Shown here: positions 8,955 to 17,228 of the stretch, in pieces
How the letters are laid out: every line of letters begins with the position of its first letter
Numbering within the stretch: position 1 is the first letter of the stretch
NCBI GenBank assembly: GCA_025060455.1
Contig: JANXBY010000050.1
Span: forward strand, 1-40,410
DNA: 40,410 nucleotides
Reading direction: 5' to 3'
Origin: Armatimonadota bacterium
GTDB lineage: Bacteria; Sysuimicrobiota; Sysuimicrobiia; Sysuimicrobiales; Sysuimicrobiaceae
Made by a program: the position numbers and the translations under genes
The notes under the pieces: generated by a model
What the model saw: only the letters and a program-made list of their open reading frames with translations
Told to the model about the DNA's origin: nothing
The model's database searches: none

Positions 8955-9668
8955 ATGACTTCCGCCTTCATTGTGCGCCGCAGCCGCGGGTGTGGAGAGT
9001 CGGTCGCGAGCGCTCTGGCGGCGGAGGAAGCGGAGCCGGTGGAGTGGAAAAGTCCGGGCGTGGAACGTCGTGGAAAGCCTGGTGCGGCGCCCGGGGTATT
9101 GGAGACCTTGCTCCGCGGGCTGCGGGAGTTCCCCGTGGTGCCCGCCGTCCGAAGCCTGGAAGACGTGGAGGAGGCCCGCCGGCGGGGAGCCGCGGCCATC
9201 TTTTTCTTCAAGGGAGACGTGTTCGCGCTCCGGGAGGCTCTCGCCCGCTGCGCGGACTCCGGAGTGCCGGTGTACGTCCACCTGGACCTGGTGGAGGGGG
9301 TCGGGAAGGACGCCGCGGGAATCCGACTTTTGAGGGAGCTGGGGGCAGCGGGGGTGGTGAGCACGCGGGGGCCGCTGCTGCGAGAGGCAAAGGCCAGCGG
9401 CCTGCTGGCGGTGCACCGTGTTTTCATGGTGGACTCGGAAGCACTCCGGACGGGAATCGCAGCCGTGCGGGCGGCCGACCCGGACCTGGTGGAAGTACTT
9501 CCTGGGGTGGTGGTGCCGTACGCGATCCGCGAGCTGCGCGCCTCCTTGCCGCAACCGGTGATCGGGGCAGGGCTGGTGACCCAGGCGGAACAGGTGGCGG
9601 CGATTCTGCGGGCGGGCGCCGTGGGGGTCTCTGCGAGCGCCAAGCGCCTGTGGGGCCTGCGGGGGTAG
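8955..9668 (+). CDS. glpP: Glycerol-3-phosphate-responsive antiterminator GlpP
   Basis: The core from about base 9120 on matches GlpP, the RNA-binding TIM-barrel-like antiterminator that, with glycerol-3-phosphate, lets transcription pass leader terminators of glp genes in Bacillota. Family signatures are VPAVRSLEDVEE, VYVHLDLVEG, GVVSTRGPLLREAKASGLLA, HRVFMVDSEAL, DLVEVLPGVVVPYAI and GAGLVTQAEQVAAILRAGAV. The start is uncertain: GTG 8949 / ATG 8955 has a GGGGGTG site, but the first 30-40 residues have no counterpart in GlpP; GTG 9039 or 9060 would give a family-like N-terminus and leave room for a promoter after the divergent maeB remnant. It precedes the glycerol operon it presumably controls. 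Confidence 0.88.
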   Translation: MTSAFIVRRSRGCGESVASALAAEEAEPVEWKSPGVERRGKPGAAPGVLETLLRGLREFPVVPAVRSLEDVEEARRRGAAAIFFFKGDVFALREALARCADSGVPVYVHLDLVEGVGKDAAGIRLLRELGAAGVVSTRGPLLREAKASGLLAVHRVFMVDSEALRTGIAAVRAADPDLVEVLPGVVVPYAIRELRASLPQPVIGAGLVTQAEQVAAILRAGAVGVSASAKRLWGLRG

Positions 9669-9688
9669 CCTCGAGAGCCCTGGGAGCC

Positions 9689-9717
9689 TTGACGGGCTTA
9701 GGGCTGCGGGCGATAGT
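9689..9717 (+). promoter_or_regulatory. Predicted sigma-70-type promoter of the glycerol operon
   Basis: TTGACG (9689-9694) and GATAGT (9712-9717) are separated by 17 bp, directly after the glpP stop. Transcription would begin near 9724, so the transcript enters the long hairpin at 9763 after about 40 nt. This layout matches GlpP-controlled leaders. Confidence 0.55.
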
Positions 9718-9762
9718 GGTGCTGGTGGTGTAGACATCCCAACCAACGGCGGGAGAGTGAAG

Positions 9763-9810
9763 AGAGGACCCGCTCGACTCCGGAGGAAGCCGGGGTCGAG
9801 TGGGTCCTCT
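9763..9810 (+). promoter_or_regulatory. 21-bp leader hairpin, candidate GlpP-dependent terminator/antiterminator
   Basis: Arms 9763-9783 and 9790-9810 pair over 21 positions with only two G-U wobbles and a 6-base loop. The left arm starts AGAGGACCC and the right arm ends GGGTCCTCT. It lies between glpP and the ugp/glp genes. In Bacillota GlpP acts on such inverted repeats in glp leaders. The bases after the stem (GGCTTT) are only weakly U-rich, so it may act as an RNA-binding site or as the glpP terminator rather than a classic regulated terminator. Confidence 0.6.
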
Positions 9811-9844
9811 GGCTTTACCGGGTCTTAGCCCGATCCGGGCAGTC

Positions 9845-10079
9845 TTGGACAAGGCGAAGGGAGGTGGACCAGCGCGGCGGTGGTGGTGGGTTGCGGTGCT
9901 GGTGAGCTTTGCGCTGACGGCCACGTTGGTGCCGGTGTGGAGGTCGTCGGCGCAGCCGGCCATCGAGGGCCGGCTGGTGATCATCACCCCTGTGGCCCGG
10001 ACGGTCACGGAACCCACGGTAGCGGCCTTCCGGGAGTTCGCCCGGAGGCGCTACGGCGTGGACGTGCAGGTAACCGGAG
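9845..10079 (+). pseudogene. 5' remnant of a family-1 (iron/phosphonate-type) solute-binding protein gene
   Basis: The frame encodes a basic start and a signal-like stretch (VAVLVSFALTATLVPVW), then IEGRLVIITPVARTVTEPTV and AAFREFARRRYGVDVQV. These resemble the first 60-70 mature residues of AfuA/FbpA-like or 2-aminoethylphosphonate-type binding proteins. Homology stops abruptly near 10075, and a permease gene of the same kind of transporter follows within 15 bp in another frame. The simplest reading is a deletion that removed most of the binding protein and whatever lay between. The exact start is unclear; TTG 9845 is one option. Confidence 0.65.
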
Positions 10080-10089
10080 GGCGGTGGCT

Positions 10090-10950
10090 ATGCGGGAGTA
10101 CGCGGTGGTGTCCTACCGCGCGGTGGAGCGCCGGCCGCTGCGGGGCGCGTGGCGAGCCCTGGCGCCCGCGCTGTTCGCGGCGGTGCTGGCGCTGGCGTTC
10201 CTCCCCCACCTGGGCCTGCTGCTGGCGGCGTTGGGGAAGGCGTGGTCGCTGAGCCCGTTTCCCACCCGGTTCACCCTGGAGCACTTCGACCAGGTCCTGC
10301 ACCTCACGCCCACGTACGTGCTGAACAGCCTCCGGTGGGGTGCCCTGGCGGTAGTGCTGATCCTGGTGCTCGGGGTTTCCATCGGGTGGATGCTGGCCCG
10401 CACCTCCGTGCCGGGACGCGACCTCGTGGACTCCGTGGTGACCCTGGTGCTGGCCCTGCCCGGGACCGCGGTGGGCATCGCATACCTGCGGGCGTTTCAC
10501 ACGCCGCTGTGGGGCGTGACCCTCACCCGGTCGTGGTTCGTGATGCCGCTAGTGCTGGCGGTTCGGCGGATGCCGTACACCGTGCGCGCCACCTTTGCCT
10601 CCCTGCTCACCGTACACCGCGCCATGGAAGAGGCGGCGGCCAGCGTGGGGGCATCCAGCTTGCGCACGTTCTTCGACGTGTCGTTGCCGCTCATCTGGCG
10701 CGGCGTGGTGGCCGGAGCGTTGTTCTCGCTGCTCTTTGCCCTGCAGGAGGCCGCGGCCACCATCCTGCTTGTCCTGCCCGGCTGGGAGACCATCACCGTC
10801 GGGATCTTTACGTTCTACACGTCGGGGACCTTCGGCCAGGCGGCGGCCCTGGGGGTGGTGTTGGTCGCCCTGTCGGCGGCCATCCTGTACGCCATCTACC
10901 GGCTCACCGGTGCACGGCTGGGCGGGTTGTTCGGGAGCGGGGGTGCATGA
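10090..10950 (+). CDS. ABC importer permease of the iron/phosphonate type, probably the second half of a larger permease
   Basis: The 286-residue frame has about six membrane segments and an EAA-type loop (AAASVGASSLRTFFDVSLPL). It matches the C-terminal half of FbpB-like Fe(III) or 2-aminoethylphosphonate permeases, which in most species are about 550-residue fused proteins. The start is ATG 10090 with GGAGGG about 9 bp upstream. It follows directly on a truncated binding-protein fragment, and no ATPase or first permease half is present, so it may be a surviving piece of a deleted operon, though the frame itself is intact. It overlaps the HAD gene by 4 bp (ATGA), which suggests that it belonged to this operon before the deletion. 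Confidence 0.75.
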   Translation: MREYAVVSYRAVERRPLRGAWRALAPALFAAVLALAFLPHLGLLLAALGKAWSLSPFPTRFTLEHFDQVLHLTPTYVLNSLRWGALAVVLILVLGVSIGWMLARTSVPGRDLVDSVVTLVLALPGTAVGIAYLRAFHTPLWGVTLTRSWFVMPLVLAVRRMPYTVRATFASLLTVHRAMEEAAASVGASSLRTFFDVSLPLIWRGVVAGALFSLLFALQEAAATILLVLPGWETITVGIFTFYTSGTFGQAAALGVVLVALSAAILYAIYRLTGARLGGLFGSGGA

Positions 10951-11801
10951 GGGGACTGCGCCGGCCCGGCCGCCTGTACCGCGGGTACGCGGTGGACCTG
11001 GACGGGACGGTGTACCTGGGGGAGCGGCTCCTACCCAGCGCCGACCGGGCCATCCTCGCCCTTCGGGCGGCGGGGGCGCGGGTGGTGTTCCTGTCCAACA
11101 ACCCCCTGTACACGCGGGAGGACTACGCGGCGAAGCTCACCCGCCTGGGCATTCCGACAAATCCCGAGGACGTAATTAACTCCTCCATGGTGCTGGTTCA
11201 ACACCTGGTTGCCAGGGCGCCGGGGGCGCGCCTGTTCGTGATCGGGGAGGACTCCGTGAAGGGAGAGCTGCACGCGGCGGGGTTCCGGCTGGTGGAGGAC
11301 CCGAGGGACGTGGACTACGTGGTGGCCTGCTTCGACCGTACCTTTGACTACCGGAAGCTGAAGGTCGGGTTTGACGCCCTGCGGCGGGGCGCCCGGTTCA
11401 TCGCCACCAACCGCGACCCGTACTGTCCGACCCCGGACGGAGGCCTCCCCGACGCAGGGGCGGTGGTGGCGGCTCTGGAGGCGAGCACAGGACGGCGCCT
11501 GGAGGAGGTGGTGGGGAAGCCGTCTCCGGTCATGGCGCGGGTACTGCTGCAGCGGTTGGGCACGCCGCCGCAGGACACCTTGGTGGTGGGAGACCGGCTG
11601 GAGACTGACCTGGCCCTGGGGAAGGCCATGGGCAGCGCCACCGCGGTGGTGCTCACGGGCGCCACCACGCTGGAGATGCTGGAAGGCCACCCCGATCCTC
11701 CGGACTTCGTGCTGACGAACCTCTCAGAGCTTCTCCCGGAAGGAATGGAGGTGCCACAACAATTCCCCGGAGACGGGAAACCACAGGAGGTGAGACCATG
11801 A
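10947..11801 (+). CDS. HAD-IIA family sugar/glycerol phosphatase (NagD/AraL-like)
   Basis: This is a 284-residue cytoplasmic phosphatase of the HAD superfamily, subclass IIA. It shows the nucleophile motif DLDGTVYLGE (about residues 17-26), motif II FLSNNP, the C2-type cap, the lysine motif VVGKPSP and motif IV VVGDRLETDLALGKAMG. The family includes NagD, AraL, p-nitrophenyl phosphatases and glycerol-phosphate phosphatases. Its place between a permease gene and ugpB, with 4-bp overlaps on both sides, suggests it dephosphorylates glycerol phosphate or a related sugar phosphate. The last 20 residues or so are low in conservation and run into the ugpB ribosome site (GGAGGTGAG). Confidence 0.9.
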   Translation: MRGLRRPGRLYRGYAVDLDGTVYLGERLLPSADRAILALRAAGARVVFLSNNPLYTREDYAAKLTRLGIPTNPEDVINSSMVLVQHLVARAPGARLFVIGEDSVKGELHAAGFRLVEDPRDVDYVVACFDRTFDYRKLKVGFDALRRGARFIATNRDPYCPTPDGGLPDAGAVVAALEASTGRRLEEVVGKPSPVMARVLLQRLGTPPQDTLVVGDRLETDLALGKAMGSATAVVLTGATTLEMLEGHPDPPDFVLTNLSELLPEGMEVPQQFPGDGKPQEVRP

Positions 11802-13144
11802 CGCGTCGGTGGGGAGGTGCAGTGTACGCGGCCGTGTTGGCCGCGGTCCTGGTGTTTGGGGCCGCGGTGGGGCGCGCGCAGGCGCCGCGGGTCCAGGTGG
11901 AGTTCTGGCACGCCCTCCGGGGCCCCCTGGGCGAGGCCCTGGAGAGCATTGTGAACGGGTTCAACGCGAGCCAGACCAGCTACCGGGTGAACGCCACCTT
12001 CAAGGGCTCCTACCCGGAGACCATGGTGGCGGCCATCGCGGCCTTCCGGGCGGGCAATGCACCGCACATCGTCCAGATGTTCGAAGTGGGCACCGCTACC
12101 ATGATGGCCGCGCGGGGGGCCATCAAGCCGGTGTACGAGCTGATGCAGGAGACCCGGACCCCCTTTGACCCCAGTGTGTACCTGCCGGCGGTGCGCGGCT
12201 ACTACAGCACCCCGGACGGGAAGATGGTCTCCATGCCCTTCAACAGCTCCACCCCGGTGCTCTGGTACAACAAGGACGCCTTCCGTAGGGCCGGGCTGAA
12301 CCCCGACCGCCCGCCGCGCACCTGGGCGGAGCTGCGGGAGGCCGCCCAGCGGATCCGGGCGGCCAACGCCGCGCCCTGCGGCTGGTCCACCGCGTGGCCC
12401 ACGTGGATCCACTTCGAAAACTTCGGTGCCATCCACGACGTGCCCTTTGCCACCAAGGCCAACGGGTTCGAGGGCACGGACGCGGAGCTGCAGGTGAACG
12501 CCCCCCTGTACGTCCGGCACCTGGAGAACATCGTGCAGATGCAGCGGGAGGGGCTGTTCAAGTACGGCGGCCGGGACGCGGCGGGCGACGCCCTGGGACC
12601 CTCAGGGGAGTGCGCCATGCTCACCGCCTCTTCGGCTCTGTTCGCCCGCTACCAGCGGGAGGCACGGTTCGACTGGGGCGTGGGCTTCCTGCCGTACTAC
12701 GAAGACGTCCGGGGAGCGCCGAAGAACTCCATCATCGGCGGGGCGTCCCTGTGGGTGATGACGTCCCCGCGGCGGACGCCGGAGGAGTACAAGGCGGTGG
12801 CGGAATTCTTCCGGTACATCAGCAACCCGGAGGTGTCCGCCAAGTGGCACATGGAGACCGGGTACATACCCATCACCTTCACCGCCATCCAGCGGGCGAA
12901 GGCCCTGGGATATTACCAGCGCAACCCGTGGGCGGAGATCCCCATCCAGCAGCTCACCCGCACGCGCCCCACCACCAACTCCAAGGGGATCCGCCTGGGC
13001 AACATGCCCGAGATCCGCACCATCCTGTACGAGGAGATCGAGCGGGCGCTGCAGGGGCAGCAATCCCCGAAGGCGGCCCTGGACGCCGCGGTGCGCCGCG
13101 GGAACGAGGTGCTGAGGCAGTTTCAGAGGACCACGGCACAGTGA
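11798..13144 (+). CDS. ugpB: sn-Glycerol-3-phosphate-binding protein UgpB
   Basis: This is the receptor of the glycerol-3-phosphate / glycerophosphodiester ABC importer. It has 448 residues (E. coli UgpB has 438) with a signal peptide ending near GRAQA (residue 28). It carries long UgpB-specific stretches: EFWHALRGPLGEALESIVNG, NGFNASQTSYRV, GSYPETMVAAIAAFRAGNAP, FEVGTATMMAARGAIKPVYE and, near the C-terminus, KWHMETGYIPIT. The start ATG 11798 overlaps the HAD stop and has a strong AGGAGGTGAGACC site. The stop overlaps the following gene by 4 bp, so the genes are tightly coupled. Confidence 0.96.
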   Translation: MTRRWGGAVYAAVLAAVLVFGAAVGRAQAPRVQVEFWHALRGPLGEALESIVNGFNASQTSYRVNATFKGSYPETMVAAIAAFRAGNAPHIVQMFEVGTATMMAARGAIKPVYELMQETRTPFDPSVYLPAVRGYYSTPDGKMVSMPFNSSTPVLWYNKDAFRRAGLNPDRPPRTWAELREAAQRIRAANAAPCGWSTAWPTWIHFENFGAIHDVPFATKANGFEGTDAELQVNAPLYVRHLENIVQMQREGLFKYGGRDAAGDALGPSGECAMLTASSALFARYQREARFDWGVGFLPYYEDVRGAPKNSIIGGASLWVMTSPRRTPEEYKAVAEFFRYISNPEVSAKWHMETGYIPITFTAIQRAKALGYYQRNPWAEIPIQQLTRTRPTTNSKGIRLGNMPEIRTILYEEIERALQGQQSPKAALDAAVRRGNEVLRQFQRTTAQ

Positions 13145-13920
13145 AGGACCCGGTGGGCCAGCCCCGCGTGTGCGCCCACCGGGGCGGCGCGGGGCTGGCT
13201 CCGGAGAACACCCTGGCCGCGTGCCGCCGTTCCCTCCGTGCAGGGGTTCGGTGGCTGGAGGTGGACGTGCGGCAGACCGCGGACGGGGTCCCGGTGTTGA
13301 TCCACGACGAGGCCGTCGACCGCACCACGGACGGAAGAGGCCTGGTACGCCAGATGACGTTCGGGCAGCTCCGCACGCTGGACGCCGGTGGGTGGTTCGG
13401 GGAGAAGTACCGCGGGGAGCGCGTCCCCTCCCTGGAAGAGCTGCTGGAGCTCCTCCTGCAGGACCCCGGCGCGGGCGCTTACGTGGAGGTCAAGGGAACA
13501 GGGCCAGAAGCTGAGCTGCTGACCGGGCAGGTGCTGGAGATGGTGCGCAGGGCAGGCTTGGTGGAGCGGGTCCGGCTCGCCTCCTTCGACGCAGGGCCCC
13601 TCCGGACGGCGGCGCAGGTGCTCCCGGAGATGGTCCGGGTGGCGTTGGAGGAGCCCTTCGACACGGGCGACCCCCTCGAACTGGTCCGCAGCCGACAGGC
13701 TCACGTGTGGGGTCCCCACCACCGTCGGGCCGGCCAGCAGGCACTGGCCACAGCGCACCGCGCGCAGGTGGGCGTCTACACCTGGACGGTGAACGACCCG
13801 CAGGAGGCGGTGCGGCTGTGGCACCGCGGGCTTGGGCAGCACCCGGAGGACGCCGTGGCCACGGACTTCCCGGAGCGCATCCTTGCGACGCTCCGCGAGG
13901 CCGAAACCGGGAGGGTGTAA
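13141..13920 (+). CDS. ugpQ: Glycerophosphodiester phosphodiesterase (UgpQ/GlpQ family)
   Basis: This 259-residue enzyme hydrolyses glycerophosphodiesters to glycerol-3-phosphate and an alcohol. GDPD motifs are present: HRGGAGLAPENT (about residues 13-24), the acidic metal ligands in WLEVDVRQTADG and the catalytic HD in PVLIHDEAVDRTTDGRG. The late motif reads DAVATDFPERI. No signal peptide is visible, so it works in the cytoplasm on imported diesters. It begins at GTG 13141, overlapping the ugpB stop by 4 bp, and lies between the receptor and permease genes, which ties hydrolysis to uptake. Confidence 0.94.
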   Translation: MKDPVGQPRVCAHRGGAGLAPENTLAACRRSLRAGVRWLEVDVRQTADGVPVLIHDEAVDRTTDGRGLVRQMTFGQLRTLDAGGWFGEKYRGERVPSLEELLELLLQDPGAGAYVEVKGTGPEAELLTGQVLEMVRRAGLVERVRLASFDAGPLRTAAQVLPEMVRVALEEPFDTGDPLELVRSRQAHVWGPHHRRAGQQALATAHRAQVGVYTWTVNDPQEAVRLWHRGLGQHPEDAVATDFPERILATLREAETGRV

Positions 13921-13921
13921 C

Positions 13922-14803
13922 GTGCGGCGGTCGTTCTTCCGTGCCCCAGCGCTGCCTTACCTGCTGGTGGCTCCCCAGCTGGTGTTGACCTTGGTCTTCT
14001 TTTACTGGCCGGCCCTGCAGGGGTTGTACCAGTCCCTGCTGATCCAGGACCCCTTCGGCCTGCGCACCTCCTTCGCGGGGCTGGCGAACTTCGCCGCCGT
14101 GCTGGCAGACCCCCTGTACGGCAACGCAGTACGGGTGACCCTGGTGTTCTCCGCGGCGGTGGTGGCGGGGGCCATGGCGGTGGGCCTTGTGCTGGCCACG
14201 GCGGCGGCGCAGCCCCTCCGGGGCGTTCAGGTATACCGGACCATGCTGGTGTGGCCGTACGCGGTGGCACCGGCGGTGGCCGCGGCCTTGTGGCTGTTCC
14301 TGGCGCACCCCAGTGTGGGGATCGTGGGGCGCGCCCTCGTGCGCTGGAGACTGGGCTGGGACTACACCCTGAACGGGACCCACGCGTTGCTGCTGGTGGT
14401 GGTGGCCTCCGTATGGTCCCGGGTGGCGTACAACTTCGTGTTCTTCCTGGCCGGCCTGCAATCCATCCCCAGGTCCCTGCACGAGGCCGCGCAGGTGGAC
14501 GGCGCCACGTGGTTCCAGAGCTTCCGGTGGGTGACGCTCCCCTTGCTGGCCCCCACCACCTTCTTCCTGCTGGTGGTGAACGCCCTGTACTCTCTGTTCG
14601 ACACCTTCGCGGTCATCCACGCCCTCACCAAGGGAGGGCCGGGCAAGGCCACGGAGACCCTGATCTACAAGGTGTACGTGGACGGGGTGGTCAACCTGAA
14701 TCTGGGCTCTTCCAGCGCGCAGTCGGTGATCCTGCTGATCCTGGCGGTGGTGCTGACGAGCTTCCAGTTCCGGTTCCTGGAGAGGCGGGTGCACTACGCA
14801 TGA
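13922..14803 (+). CDS. ugpA: Glycerol-3-phosphate ABC importer permease UgpA
   Basis: This is the first membrane subunit of the Ugp importer (MalF-like), 293 residues with six predicted membrane segments. The start GTG 13922 lies one base after the ugpQ stop, with GGGAGGG overlapping the end of ugpQ. UgpA-like features are LPYLLVAPQLVLTLVFFYWP, LVWPYAVAPAVAAALW, the EAA loop SLHEAAQVDGATWFQSFRWV and the region HALTKGGPGKATETLIYKVY. The stop overlaps ugpE by 4 bp (ATGA). Confidence 0.95.
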   Translation: MRRSFFRAPALPYLLVAPQLVLTLVFFYWPALQGLYQSLLIQDPFGLRTSFAGLANFAAVLADPLYGNAVRVTLVFSAAVVAGAMAVGLVLATAAAQPLRGVQVYRTMLVWPYAVAPAVAAALWLFLAHPSVGIVGRALVRWRLGWDYTLNGTHALLLVVVASVWSRVAYNFVFFLAGLQSIPRSLHEAAQVDGATWFQSFRWVTLPLLAPTTFFLLVVNALYSLFDTFAVIHALTKGGPGKATETLIYKVYVDGVVNLNLGSSSAQSVILLILAVVLTSFQFRFLERRVHYA

Positions 14804-15726
14804 GTTCCCCCGGACCCCTCCGGAACCCTCACGGCGCGGTGGCGCTGCCCGCGCCCCAGGCCGAGGAGCTGCGGTGGCGGTTGCGGCGGAGCCTTCGGTT
14901 CGTGCCGGCCCACCTGGTGCTACTGGCAGGGGTGGCGCTGTTCGTGTTCCCCGTGTACGTGGCCTTCGTGGCGTCCACCGCGGACCTCCCGGAGGTGACC
15001 TCGGGGACGATGCGGCTGCTGCCCGGCCCGCACGCGGCGGAGAACTACTGGAAGGCTTTTGTGGCGGGCACGGGGGAACGCATCCGCGGCGTGCCCATGG
15101 CGCGGGCGATGCTGAACAGCCTGGCGGTGGCCCTAGGGGTGGCCCTGGGGAAGATCGCCCTGTCGCTCCTGTCCGCGTACGCCATCGTGTTCTTCGACTT
15201 CCGGTGGCGGGCGCCGGCCTTCTGGCTCATCTTCCTCACCCTGATGCTGCCCGTGGAGGTCCGCATCATCCCCACCTACAAGGTGGCCTCGGACCTGGGG
15301 CTGGTGAACACCTACACGGGCCTCATCCTCCCCCTGACGGTGTCCGCCACGGGCACGCTGCTGTTCCGCCAGTTCTTCCTCACGGTGCCCGATGAGCTGG
15401 TGGACGCCGCGAAGATCGACGGGGCGGGGCCGCTGCGGTTCCTGTGGAGTGTGTTGCTGCCGGTGTCCCGTACCACCGTGGCCGCCCTGTTCGTGGTGCT
15501 GTTCATCTACGGCTGGAACCAGTACCTGTGGCCACTGCTGATTACCACCTCGCTGGAGAAGGAAGTGGTGGTGGTGGCCATCACCAAGATGATCGGGACG
15601 GGAGAAGCCTTGGTGGACTGGCCGGTGATCATGGCCAGCGCGCTGCTGGCCCTTCTGCCCCCCACAGTGGTCATCGTGGCCATGCAGCGGTGGTTCGTGC
15701 AGGGCCTCACCGAGACGGAGAAGTAG
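14800..15726 (+). CDS. ugpE: Glycerol-3-phosphate ABC importer permease UgpE
   Basis: This is the second membrane subunit of the Ugp importer (MalG-like), 308 residues. About 40 hydrophilic residues precede the first membrane segment ([20 protein letters not shown]), a longer cytoplasmic tail than in E. coli UgpE. UgpE/MalG features include the EAA loop [40 protein letters not shown] and [14 protein letters not shown]. The start ATG 14800 overlaps the ugpA stop. No ugpC ATPase follows; glpK comes next, 2 bp later, so the importer must borrow an ATPase encoded elsewhere. Confidence 0.95.
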   Translation: MSSPGPLRNPHGAVALPAPQAEELRWRLRRSLRFVPAHLVLLAGVALFVFPVYVAFVASTADLPEVTSGTMRLLPGPHAAENYWKAFVAGTGERIRGVPMARAMLNSLAVALGVALGKIALSLLSAYAIVFFDFRWRAPAFWLIFLTLMLPVEVRIIPTYKVASDLGLVNTYTGLILPLTVSATGTLLFRQFFLTVPDELVDAAKIDGAGPLRFLWSVLLPVSRTTVAALFVVLFIYGWNQYLWPLLITTSLEKEVVVVAITKMIGTGEALVDWPVIMASALLALLPPTVVIVAMQRWFVQGLTETEK

Positions 15727-15728
15727 CC

Positions 15729-17228
15729 GTGCGGTACATGGGCGCCATCGACCAGGGGACCACCAGCACGCGCTTCCTGGTGTTCGACGAACGGGGGCGG
15801 GTGGTGGCCGCCGCGCAAGAGGAGCACCACCAGATCACCCCCCAGCCCGGCTGGGTGGAGCACGATCCCGTGGAGATCTGGGAGCGCACCCGGGCTGTGG
15901 TGCGGAAAGCCTGCGCACAGGCAGGCCTGCGCCCGCAGGACCTGGCCGCGGTCGGGGTCACCAACCAGCGGGAGACCACGGTGGTTTGGGAGCGGGCCAG
16001 CGGGCGGCCGGTGGCAAACGCGGTGGTGTGGCAGGACACCCGCACCGACGCCCTCTGCCGGGAGCTCAGCCGGCCGGGTGGGGTCGACCGGTTCCGGGAG
16101 CGCACGGGGCTGCCGGTGGCCACGTACTTCTCCGGGCCGAAGCTGCGGTGGATCCTCGACCACGTCCCAGGGGCGCAGCAGGCCGCGGAGCGCGGGGAGT
16201 TGCTGTTTGGAACCGTGGACACGTGGCTTGTGTGGTGGCTCACGGGCGGGCCTGCGGGCGGGCTTCACATCACGGACGTCACCAATGCCAGCCGGACGCT
16301 AATGATGAACTTGCACACCCTGAACTGGGATCCGGAAATCCTGCGCGAGCTGGGGATCCCGCGGGCGGTGCTGCCCCAGATCCGGCCCAGCAGCGAGGTG
16401 TACGGAGAGGCCACGGTGGAAGAACTCCGGGGAGTCCCGGTGGCCGCGGACTTGGGCGACCAGCAGGCCGCGCTGTTCGGGCAGGCGTGTTTCGAGCCCG
16501 GGCAGGCCAAGAACACGTACGGGACCGGCTGCTTCCTTCTGCTCCACACGGGGGACCGGCCTGTGCCCTCACGGCACGGGCTGCTGACCACGGTGGCGTA
16601 CCGGCTGGGCACCAGTCCCCCTGCGTACGCCCTGGAGGGCTCTGTGGCCATCGCGGGGGCCGCGGTGCAGTGGCTGCGGGACAACCTGGGCCTGATCCGG
16701 GCTTCCGCGGAGGTGGAGGAGCTGGCTCGCGCGGTGGAGGATAACGGTGGGGTGTACTTCGTGCCCGCGTTTTCCGGGCTGTTCGCCCCGTACTGGCGCA
16801 GCGACGCCCGCGGCGTCATCGTAGGGTTGACGCGCTACGCCCACCGGGGCCACATCGCCCGCGCCGCCCTGGAAGCCACCGCCTACCAGACCCGCGACGT
16901 GCTGGAGGCCATGGTGCAGGACAGCGGGGTGCGGCCGCCGGCCCTGCGGGTGGACGGGGGGATGGTGCGCAACGAGCTCCTCATGCAGTTCCAGGCGGAC
17001 GTGCTGGGAATTCCCGTGGTCCGGGCGGCGGTGCAGGAGACCACGGCCCTGGGCGCTGCCTATGCCGCCGGGTTGGCCGTGGGAGTCTGGAAGGACCTGC
17101 GGGAGCTCCGGGAGCTCTGGGCGTCGGATCGCACGTGGCAGCCGGCTATGCCCCCGGACAGGCGCGAGGCGCTGTACCGCAGGTGGCTGCAGGCGGTGGA
17201 GCGCAGCTTCGGGTGGCTGGAGGAGTAG
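15729..17228 (+). CDS. glpK: Glycerol kinase
   Basis: This is an FGGY-family kinase making glycerol-3-phosphate from glycerol and ATP, 499 residues (E. coli 502). It shows the glycerol-kinase start [66 protein letters not shown] and [17 protein letters not shown]. The start is GTG 15729, six bases after a GGAGAAG site; ATG 15738 is an alternative. In many Bacillota kinases a histidine in the HFFG-like segment after SSEVY is phosphorylated by PTS HPr; here that segment reads [20 protein letters not shown], with no histidine, so PTS control of this type is unlikely. It is directly followed by glpD. Confidence 0.97.
   Translation: MRYMGAIDQGTTSTRFLVFDERGRVVAAAQEEHHQITPQPGWVEHDPVEIWERTRAVVRKACAQAGLRPQDLAAVGVTNQRETTVVWERASGRPVANAVVWQDTRTDALCRELSRPGGVDRFRERTGLPVATYFSGPKLRWILDHVPGAQQAAERGELLFGTVDTWLVWWLTGGPAGGLHITDVTNASRTLMMNLHTLNWDPEILRELGIPRAVLPQIRPSSEVYGEATVEELRGVPVAADLGDQQAALFGQACFEPGQAKNTYGTGCFLLLHTGDRPVPSRHGLLTTVAYRLGTSPPAYALEGSVAIAGAAVQWLRDNLGLIRASAEVEELARAVEDNGGVYFVPAFSGLFAPYWRSDARGVIVGLTRYAHRGHIARAALEATAYQTRDVLEAMVQDSGVRPPALRVDGGMVRNELLMQFQADVLGIPVVRAAVQETTALGAAYAAGLAVGVWKDLRELRELWASDRTWQPAMPPDRREALYRRWLQAVERSFGWLEE

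Noticed and set aside
9828-9840. Small hairpin GCCCG-ATC-CGGGC after the glp leader hairpin as a second terminator
   Set aside because: Only 5 bp with a 3-base loop and no U-run; common by chance in this GC content.
9880-10089. In-frame upstream extension of the permease (from GTG 9880)
   Set aside because: The translation is Gly/His-rich shadow of the binding-protein fragment frame; the protein begins sensibly at ATG 10090.
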